A DNA stretch of 64,000 bases from Sanderia malayensis. Taxonomy: Eukaryota; Cnidaria; Scyphozoa; Semaeostomeae; Pelagiidae. The translations under genes and the position numbers were made by a program. Where the stretch lies: NCBI GenBank assembly GCA_013076295.1, contig RQOL01000718.1, positions 4,619,581 through 4,683,580 of the forward strand, read 5' to 3'. Below, piece by piece: positions 56,247-64,000 of this stretch. Position 1 is the stretch's first letter. Each line of letters starts with the position of its first letter. Under the pieces are notes generated by a model. The model made no database searches and was not told the origin of the DNA. It saw only the letters and a list, made by a program, of their open reading frames with translations.

Positions 56247-58592
56247 TTCTATTACAAAATTGTTCTTCTTCTGTTTACCTTTTTAAAAATTGAAAACAAT
56301 TTATGAAAAAAGTTTCACTTTGAATAAAAACTGCTTCAAGACTTTTGTTTAAAGTTTCTGTTCAGACTTTTCGCAAAAGTTTTTTCGCACAAAATTTTCG
56401 ACTTAGCTGAAACGTGAAAGTTAATTCCATAAATTTCGCGTTTTTCTTGGCTCACGAAAGTTTCTTCCCGCGAAAGTTTCTCCAATTAAAGTACCTAATT
56501 GCATACTTTGTTTGTCTCAAAGCACAGTAAACAATGCACATAAATAACACTTCGTAATCTACATATTTAAACAAAGCTGAAGCTGATTCTAACTTCTTTC
56601 ACTTTAGGTCGATTTGAAATTAATGATGTGTTCTTTCAATACACTAATTGTAGATATGCTTCTGTTTGTTCATCACAATTTGCGATGATGGTACCGGGCT
56701 CTTGGCCAGCCAGTCCACAGAAGTCGACATTTTTTATGCAACTGAGTTGCTTAAGTATTAGCAACAATTCCCCTGGTACATCATTATCATCCTTTTTGAA
56801 AAGTCTGGAACGTGGTTGCCAAAAAATTGGAACAGGTTTGAATAATGTTTATTCTTTTTAAAAAGAATTTGCTTGTTTGTGCATAATTTTGAACGAGGGA
56901 TCCCTCTCCTTCTCAGGGTTGTGTAATAAATGCTACGTCCTTTGGGAAATTATTTAGAGAGTGGATTGCATGCAAGTACCATTTAGATTCTCAGATTGAA
57001 GAGAGTAGCTTTGTTTGTCCAGTTTGCGACAGGAACTCTCATTCTATTCATGTAGATGGACACCGCAAAACATACAGGTTCAAGAAAGTACCCAGGTAAG
57101 ATTGCGAGTCTCGTGATAATTCAAGCTCATGGTGCAATATATCAGAACCATAAATGTTATTTTTAAGGGGACAAGAAAATTCGCTATATGGTGATGTATT
57201 TATTGTGCCAGATGATCATGTTCAGGCACATATGAAAAATCTTTACGACAAGATGGGTAGTCAGGTGAGCTTCAGTTTTTGTCTTAATAATATGAATAAT
57301 CTTGACACTGAAATGAAACTACTTCGCGAAAATACTAGACTGTAGCATACTAATTATTGTAGTAATTATGCGTCAGTTGTTAAATTTTTACAGGATTACG
57401 CTGATGACAATCTTTGTGGTGCTTCGTACAATGTCGTACAAGCAGCAAGGTCGCGATCACAAGCAATATTTTCTACTTCAGGTGAGACTGGGCTTGTAGT
57501 AGCACGGTGTCGACACGTCTTGGCTTTAAAAGCCGTAAATATGTTTGCGGGTGAAGAGTATGGATATGCCCTGTACCTCCATAAACTACACTTTGAGACA
57601 TTGAACATGCAGTTCATATAACAAGACATCATGTGCAAATACTGGCGGTGGCTGCAGCGTGTCTTAAGAAATTACCGCAGCTCTCCAATTTATTGAACTT
57701 GTCAAAGGCACTCTCTGTGATGCATGCAAAAGCACATTCATTGGATTGTCAGGTACTCTATACTCTAATCGTTTATATGCTATTTTTAGTATAATTTGAT
57801 ACATTGGTGCGATGTAAAAATATACCTGTAATTTCAATGTCCATAAAGTGCTTTTATTGTTACCCTGCAAAGCTTGTTTGGGGAGGATCCTATCAGGAGA
57901 AAGCAGCATTGTCAACTGGAGAGAGTATGGAGCAGTTTTTTTATACTTTCCAAAGTGCGGAATTACAACAAAGAATATGAATGCTTCGGGTATAGCAATC
58001 AGAGTTTATTAACTTGTATTTATGGCCAATAATTTTACTCTGCACACGCGGCCAAGAAAAAGTAAATTCATTATTGGTTATTTTCTTTATTGGTTATTGG
58101 CACATGAAGACACTTTGAATCGCCATACGGCCTTTTGGAATCAAAGGAAAGATGAGAATTTACCCATAGCATTAGGAAAAGAGTATCTGAAGGTAATATT
58201 TTTTGTGCCATATCATTCTTTCACTGATGGAAGAAGCTCATTTAAACACCTTAAATAATTCCCCCTGGATTAATAATTTGCCATTTTGCTCAAATTACTA
58301 AATGAATACCAGAATCATCTCTATTATATAATCTACGTCGACACGTGACCCGCCGACTCTAAACAATGGGCTATTGTCTTTTGAACAATCGACGTTCGAC
58401 CGAACAATTGGATCAAAGGAGCGGGCGTTGCCACTCAAAGGCTTTTTTTTGGGCTGCAAAAAAGGGTGCAAATTGGTATGGAAATGATCGCTGCATTGTG
58501 CTGATGAAACTAAAGCTTTCCGCTAATTTCTAACCCCAGCGGTTCGAGAGTTATGGCCCATTTTGTGTTCCGACCTTCTAGAAAGTTCCCTG

Positions 58593-58761
58593 GACGGAGT
58601 TAATGAGATGCAAAACGAGCAAGGAGAAGCACGTGCTTTTTTAGTTGAACGGGCGGCAAGTTGCTCGGGTTTAAACGTGAACACCTGCCGGAAATCAATT
58701 GTAAAGACCTGTCAATTGTTGTCAAGACATGTGGAGACAATGTGTGGACAATTATTTCAAG
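58593..58761 (+). CDS. Conserved small ORF in Helitrons (possible captured exon)
   Basis: A frame open in all three Helitrons (here, 60441-60609 and 63121-63289) reads 'MQNEQGEARAFLVERAASCS', GLNVNTCRKSIVKTCQLLS and RHVETMCGQLFQ, then meets GGTATTT, a possible donor. Substitutions between copies leave it open. It could be a captured host exon or simply conserved non-coding DNA. No domain recognised. Confidence 0.3.
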
Positions 58762-59304
58762 GTATTTCCTTTATTCAATTGTTTTTTGCTTTAAATAGCA
58801 CGAGTTTTGTTTTGTTTAACTTCACGTTTTTCTCTCGGCTGGAGGGCCTAACCAAAACACGAAGACAATTTTGATTTTCTCGGGTCCTTCTGGGCCGATT
58901 TTCTCCATTTAAACTTTCGATAACTGTTTATTTACACGAGAACTAAAGTTATATGGCTTTGTTTTTTTTGTTTTGTTGATTTTCCTCTGTTTTTGGACAG
59001 TTTTGGCCGAGTTTGGATTTTGCTTGAAAACACGAAATTTTCAAGCAACACGCGTGTGTTTTGCACTTGCGAAAATTAATTTTTAACCTGCCAAAACTTT
59101 GTTTTTTTCACCCAAATACTTTCGATAAATGTTCCCAAAGCTATTAGCTTCATTTTGATATTTTCGTGGGTTCTGTAGGACAAAAATTGGCCACGTTAAT
59201 TTTATTTGAAAGTTTTAGTGTTTTTAAAGTACGTTGATGAATTCATTTTTAAACGGCTTTTAGGGGGGCGGCAGGGTGGGCGCTAGGTGGTCGCTTGCCA
59301 GGGG

Positions 59305-59586
59305 GAAGTATTGTAGGGTATGTATTGTAGGGTATTTATTGTAGGGTATTTATTGTAGGGTATGTATTGTAGGGTATGTATTGTAGGGTATGTATTGTAG
59401 GGTATGCATTGTAGGGTATGTATAGTAGGGTATGTATTGTAGGGTATGTATTGTAGGTTATGTAGTGTAGGGTATGTATTGTAAGGTATGTATTGTAGGG
59501 TATGAATAGTAGGGTTTGTATTGTAGGGTATGTATTGTAGGGTATGTATTGTAGGGTATGTATTGTAGGGTTTGTATTGTAGGGTA
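59305..59586 (+). repeat. 14-bp minisatellite TGTATTGTAGGGTA
   Basis: About 20 imperfect copies of tgtattgtagggta in Helitron 1, followed directly by (TATG)n. The open frames in both directions (repeating Tyr-Asn-Thr) are artefacts of the repeat. Confidence 0.95.
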
Positions 59587-59615
59587 TGTATGTATGTACG
59601 TATGTATGTATGTAT

Positions 59616-59722
59616 GGGCATGAGCGTTAGCGAATGCAGCGCGCGAAGCGCGCCAACCAGATTAAGCTTTGTTTATTTGACGGGCTCCGGGGAGGGAGCG
59701 AAGCGACCGAACCCGGCCCATG
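59616..59722 (+). repeat. Helitron terminus-like module (1a)
   Basis: This 107-bp module, gggcatgagcg...gcgcgcgaagcgcgccaacc...agcgaagcgaccgaacccgg, ends CCATG. It is about 80 percent like the true 3' terminus but ends CATG instead of CTAG. Copies: 59838-59944, 62394-62500, 62560-62666; true termini at 60040-60144 and 62742-62846. (TATG)n tracts separate them. Confidence 0.85.
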
Positions 59723-59837
59723 TATGTATGTATGTATGTATGTATGTATGTATGTATGTATGTATGTATGTATGTATGCATGTATGTATGTATGTATGTA
59801 TGTATGTATGTATGTATGTATGTATGTATGTATGTAT

Positions 59838-59944
59838 GGGCATGAGCGGCGGCAAATGCAGCGCGCGAAGCGCGCCAACCAGATTAAGCTTTGTTTACTC
59901 GGTGGGTTCCGGGGAGGGAGCGAAGCGACCGAACCCGGCTCATG
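59838..59944 (+). repeat. Helitron terminus-like module (1b)
   Basis: Second internal module of Helitron 1, ending CTCATG, between two (TATG)n tracts. Confidence 0.85.
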
Positions 59945-61170
59945 TATGTATGTATGTATGTATGTATGTATGTATGTATGTATGTATGTATGTATGTATG
60001 TATGTATGTAGGTGTGTATGTATGTATGTATGTATGTATGGGCATGAGCGGGAGCGAATGCAGCGCGCGAAGCGCGCCAACCACATTAAACTTTTGTTGC
60101 TTCGGGGGCTCCGGGAAGCGAGCGAAGCGAGTGCCCCCGGCTAGTCTATATATAATAAAATGTGATCACACGTGACCAGGAAACGCTCAACAATGGGCCA
60201 TTGTCCCCGGAACAATCGACGTTCGACCGGACAATGGCAACCTTCGACCAAACAATGGGATCAAAGGAGCGGGCGTTGCCACTCAAAGGCTTTTTTCCTG
60301 GGGGTCAATAAGGGTGCAAATTGGTATGGAAATGATCGCTGCATTGTGCTGATGAAACTAAAGCTTTCCGCTAATTTCTAACCCCAGCGGTTCGGGAGTT
60401 ATGGCCCATTTTGTGTTCCGACTTTCTAGAAAGTTCCGAGGACGGAGTTAATGAGATGCAAAACGAGCAAGGAGAAGCACGTGCTTTTTTAGTTGAACGG
60501 GCGGCAAGTTGCTCGGGTTTAAATGTGAATACCTGGCGGAAATCAATTGTAAAGACGTGTCAATTGTTGTCAAGACCTGTGGAGACAATTAGTGGACAAT
60601 TATTTCAAGGTATTTCCTTTTATTCAATTGTTTTTAGCTTAAAATGGCACGAGTTTTGTTTTGTTTAACCTCACGCTTTTTGTGTTGAGCCGAGGGCCTA
60701 ACAAAAACACGAGGACAATTTTGATTTTCTTGGGTCGTTCTGGGCCGATTTTGTCCATTTAAGCTTTCGATGACTGTTTATTTGCACAAGAACTAAAGTT
60801 ATATGGCTTTGTTTTTTTTGTTTTGTCGATTTTCCTCTGTTTTTGGACAGTTTTAGCCGAGATTTGATTTGGCTGGAAAACACGAAATTTTCAGGCAACA
60901 CGCGTGTGTTTTGCATTCGGGAAAATTAAATTTTAACCTGCCAAAACTTTGTTTTTTTTACCCAAATACTTTCGATAAATGTTCGCCAAGCTATTAGCTT
61001 CTTTTTGATATATTCGTGGGTTCTGTAGGACGAAAATTCGCCACGTTAATTTAATTTGAAAGTTTTAGTGTTTTTAAAGTACCTTTACGAATTCATTTTT
61101 ACACTTTCAAAAGAAACGGCTTTTAGGGGGGCGGCAGGGTGGGCGCTGGGTGGTCGCTTGCCAGGGGGAA

Positions 61171-62382
61171 GTATGGTAGGGTATGTATGGTAGGGTATGC
61201 ATTGTAGGGTATGTATTGTAGGGTATGTATCGTAGGTTATGTTATGTAGGGTATGTATAGTAGGGTATGTTATGTAGGGTATGTATTGTAGGGTATTTAT
61301 TGTAGGGTATTTATTGTAGGGTATTTATTGTAAGGTATGTATAGTGGGTATGTATTGTAGGGTATGTTATGTAGGGTATGTATTGTAGGGTATGTATTGT
61401 AGGGTATGTATTGTAGGGTATGTATTGTAGGGTATGTATTGTAGGGTATGTATTGTAGAGTATGTATTGTAGGGTTTGTATTGTAGGGTATTTATAGTAG
61501 GGTATGTATTGTAGGGTATGTATTGTAGGGTATGTATTGTAGGGTATGTATTGTAGGGTATGTATTGTAGGGTATGTATTGTAGGGTATGTATTGTAGGG
61601 TATTTATTGTAGGGTATGTATTGTATGGTATTTATTGTAGGGTATGTATTTTAGGGTATGTATTTTAGGGTATGTATTGTAGGGTATGTTATGTAGGGTA
61701 TGTATTGTAGGGTATGTATTGTAGGGTATGTATTGTAGGGTATTTATTGTAGGGTATGTATTGTAAGGTATGTATTGTAGGGTATGTATTGTAGGTTATG
61801 TATTATAGGGTATGTTATGTAGGGCATGTATTGTAGGGTATGTATTTTAGGGTATGTATCGTAGGGTCGTAGGGTAGGTATCGTAGGGTATGTATTGTAG
61901 GGTATGTATTGTAAGGTATTTATTGTAGGGTATGTATTGTAGGGTATGTATTGTAGGGTATGTATTGTAGGGTATGTATTGTAGGGTATGTATTGTAAGG
62001 TATGTATTGTAGGGTATGAATTGTAGGTTATGTATTGTAGGGTACGTATTGTAGGGTATGTAATGTAGGGTATGTATTGTAGGGTATATATTGTAGGGTA
62101 TGTATTGTAGGGTATTTATTGTAGGGTATGTGTTGTAGGGTATGTTATGTAGGGTATGTATTGTAGGGTATGTATTGCAGGGTATGTATTTTAGGGTATG
62201 TATTGTAGGGTATGTATTGTAGGGTATGTATTGTAGGGTATGTTATGTGGGGTATGTATTGTAGGGTATGCATTGTAGGGTATGTTTTGTAGGGTATGTT
62301 ATGTAGGGTATGTATTGTAGGGTATGTATTGTAGGGTATGTTATGTAGGGTATGTATCGTAGGGTATGTATTGTAGGGTATG
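61171..62382 (+). repeat. Expanded 14-bp minisatellite
   Basis: Roughly 85 copies of tgtattgtagggta and variants (tttattg, ttatgtag, gtatcgtag), four times longer than in Helitron 1. Reading frames across it are spurious. Confidence 0.95.
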
Positions 62383-62393
62383 TATGTATGTAT

Positions 62394-62666
62394 GGGCATG
62401 AGCGGCAGCGAATGCAGCGCGCGAAGCGCGCCAACCAGATTAAGCTTTGTTTACTTGACGGGCTCCGGGGAGGGAGCGAAGCGACCGAACCCGGCCCATG
62501 TATGTATGTATGTATGTATGTATGTATGTAGGTATGTATGTATGTATGTATGTATGTATGGGCATGAGCGGCAGCGAATGCAGCGCGCGAAGCGCGCCAA
62601 CCAGATTAAGCTTTGTTTACTTGAGGGGCTCCGGGGAGGGAGCGAAGCGACCGAACCCGGCCCATG
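62394..62666 (+). repeat. Helitron terminus-like modules (2a, 2b)
   Basis: Two 107-bp modules (62394-62500 and 62560-62666), each ending GGCCCATG, separated by (TATG)n with a single TAGG variant that also recurs before the final terminus. Confidence 0.85.
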
Positions 62667-62710
62667 TATGTATGTATGTATGTATGTATGTATGTATGTA
62701 TGTAGGTATG

Positions 62711-62741
<31 letters not shown>

Positions 62742-62846
62742 GGGCATGAGGGGGAGCGAATGCAGCGCGCGAAGCGCGCCAACCACATTACACTTTTTGT
62801 ACTTCACGGGCTCCGGGAAGCGAGCAGAGCGAGTGCCCCCGGCTAG

Positions 62847-64000
62847 TCTCTATTATATAATCTACGTCGACACGTGACCCGCCGACTCTAAACAATGCCC
62901 ATTGTCTTTTGAACAATCGACGTTCGAAAAAACAATGGGATCAAAGGAGCGGGCGTTGCCACTCAAAGGCTTTTTTCCTGGGGGTCAATAAGGGTGCAAA
63001 TTAGTATGGAAATGATCGCTGCATTGTGCTGATGAAACTAAAGCTTTCCGCTAATTTCTAACCCCAGCGGTTCGGGAGTTATGGCCCATTTTGTGTTCCA
63101 ACTTTCTAGAAAGTTCCGAGGACGGAGTTAATGAGATGCAAAACGAGCAGGGAGAAGCACGTGTTTTTTTAGTTGAACGGGCGGCAAGTTGCTCAGGTTT
63201 AAACATGAATACGTGCCGGAAATCAATTGTAAAGACGTGTCAATTGTTGTCAAGACATGTGGAGACAATTGGTGAACAATTATTTCAAGGTATTTCTTTT
63301 ATTTAATTGTCTTTGGCTGAAAATAGCACGAGTTTTGTTTTGTTTCACCTCACGTTTTTCTTTCGGCTCGAGGGCCTAACCAAAACACGAAGACAATTTT
63401 GATTTTCTCGGGTCGTTTTGGGCCGATTTTTTTCATTTAAACTTTCGATAACTGTTTATTTACACAAGAACTAAAGTTATATGGCTTTGTTTTTTTTGTT
63501 TTGTCGATTTTCCTCTGATTTTGGACACTTTTGGCCGAGTTTGGGTTTTGCTGCAAAACACGAAATTTTCAAGCAACACGCGTGTTTTCCATTCGCGAAA
63601 ATTAATTTTTAACCTGCCAAAACTTTGTTTCTTTCACCCAAATACTTTCGATAAATGTTCGCCAAGCTATTAGCTTCATGTTGATATTTTCGTGGGGTGT
63701 GTAGGACAAAAATTGGCCACGTTAATTTAATTTGAAAGTTGGTGAATCGTGTTTCAATTCCTATTTTTTGCAGGGTTTTGATTTCACGGCTATTTTTTGT
63801 GAAGAAAATCATGTCTTGGACTTCAAAAATTTACAACTAAAATTGCGAAAAGCTTTTCATATGCACCCAAGTACTTTCGATATTTATTTGCCAAGGTATT
63901 AGCTTCATGCTGGTGTAATTTGAGTTCAAATGGACAAATTTTGACCAAGTTAGGGGAGTTTTTGTGTTCTTAAAGTTGGCTGATGAATAAATTTTTTCAC
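62847..64000 (+). mobile_element. Helitron 3 (5' part)
   Basis: It starts TCTCTATTATATAATCTACG directly after the CTAG of Helitron 2 and has the same first 35 bases as Helitron 1. It runs off the window. It includes the small ORF at 63121-63289. From about 63740 it departs from the other two copies. Confidence 0.8.

Larger units (their letters stand above)
53294..56491. mobile_element. pogo-like DNA transposon, 3.2 kb
   Basis: The left terminus CTTTAATCGGAGAAACTTTC and the right terminus (inverted) CTTTAATTGGAGAAACTTTC are flanked by TA on both sides. Arms of about 150 bp contain many gcgaaagttt motifs. It encodes a plus-strand two-exon transposase and, divergently on the minus strand, a HIRAN-like ORF. 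It sits in an intron-like gap of the KDZ remnant and has a 690-bp deletion derivative at 34718. Confidence 0.9.
51816..58260 (+). pseudogene. KDZ-type transposase gene, decayed
   Basis: Exons on the plus strand: 51816-51945 (basic, QKKQGSLEEALADLEDIP), 52096-52209 (LLDLRGLCFYQDPAVASSSS), about 53154-53225, 56608-56831 (ending RGCQKIGT), 56917-57095, 57168-57264, 57394-57752, and from about 57867. Diagnostic KDZ blocks in order: PGSWPASPQKS; CPVCDRNSHSIHVDGHRKTY; ETGLVVARCRHVLALK with GEEYGYALYL; DIMCKYWRWLQ; ALSVMHAKAHSLDCQ; GESMEQFF and ITTKNMNASG. Most introns keep GT-AG ends, but several exons hold frameshifts and stops. A pogo-like element (53294-56491) and MITEs lie in its introns, and the Helitron array begins 58 bp after the last recognisable sequence. 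Confidence 0.75.
58318..60144 (+). mobile_element. Helitron 1 (non-autonomous)
   Basis: It starts TCTCTATTATATAATCTACG after A (58317) and ends with a GC-rich hairpin (gggggctccggg ... gagtgcccccgg) followed by CTAG at 60141-60144 and T. TC at the 5' end, a 3' hairpin with CTRR and insertion between A and T without target duplication are Helitron hallmarks. It contains a conserved small ORF, a 14-bp minisatellite, (TATG)n tracts and three terminus-like modules. No Rep/helicase is encoded. Confidence 0.85.
60145..62846 (+). mobile_element. Helitron 2 (non-autonomous)
   Basis: It begins TCTATATATAATAAAATGTG immediately after the CTAG of Helitron 1 and ends CTAG at 62843-62846 followed directly by Helitron 3. 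Its 5' part is about 90 percent like Helitron 1 from the gacgttcgac block onward, but the first 40 bases differ. It carries a minisatellite of 1.2 kb and three terminus-like modules, the last being its real 3' end. Confidence 0.85.

Noticed and set aside
59283..59621. Telomere-like TAGGGT repeats
   Set aside because: TAGGGT occurs once per 14-bp unit rather than as tandem hexamers, and the array is within a Helitron.
59572..60175. Long open frames of repeating Tyr-Val-Cys-Met and Ile-His-Thr-Tyr
   Set aside because: They are translations of (TATG)n in several frames and both strands; the repeat length keeps frames open by chance.
61171..62400. Array of regularly spaced repeats resembling a CRISPR
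   Set aside because: The unit is a 14-bp minisatellite without unique spacers, inside a eukaryotic Helitron.

Overview
This window is eukaryotic and almost certainly metazoan. Coding exons are bounded by GT-AG introns, there are no operons or Shine-Dalgarno sites, and the sequence is AT-rich and packed with transposons. The recognisable host gene pieces are a TenA/thiaminase-II-like family, a PPM1D/Wip1-like PP2C phosphatase exon and a FIG4-like Sac phosphatase exon. Together with KDZ, pogo-like, Mutator-like and Helitron elements they suggest an early-branching marine invertebrate such as a cnidarian or sponge. That taxonomic call is inference.

Layout. 1-8 kb: transposon debris on both strands. 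It includes a broken Mutator-like transposase split by a 424-bp hAT MITE with a perfect 8-bp target duplication, a TA-rich tract with a 74-bp perfect palindrome, a mariner-like element and a 1.09-kb inverted repeat. 8-50.8 kb: a minus-strand tandem array of a three-exon TenA-like gene. Copies A (9902-15337) and E (47417-50217) look intact. Copies B, C and D each carry a different lesion, and a sixth exon fragment lies at 8.1 kb. About 18 kb (roughly 8.24-26.1 kb) is repeated at 32.09-50.8 kb, so A pairs with D and B pairs with E. The two blocks differ by discrete transposon insertions, and the empty sites can be read from the partner block. Between genes sit PP2C-like exon pseudogenes, an unidentified conserved terminal-exon ORF, FIG4-like exon pieces, LINE 3' ends, and TTAA- and TA-targeting elements.

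50.8-58.3 kb: a decayed multi-exon KDZ-type transposase gene. An intron-like gap in it holds a 3.2-kb pogo-like transposon, which carries its own two-exon DDD transposase and a divergent HIRAN-like accessory ORF. A second, unrelated TIR element in the LINE of copy A (11658-12632) carries a remnant of the same HIRAN-like module. 58.3-64 kb: three Helitrons joined head to tail with no spacer (58318-60144, 60145-62846, 62847 to the window end). Each starts TCT, ends in a GC-rich hairpin plus CTAG, and the two complete ones hold minisatellites and repeated copies of a terminus-like module.

Function. The only plausible live host genes are TenA copies A and E, predicted thiamin-pyrimidine hydrolases of vitamin B1 salvage. 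They keep the catalytic Asp, Cys and Glu. All transposon genes seen here are broken except possibly some short ORFs. All family names come from motif recognition by eye; no database search was run.
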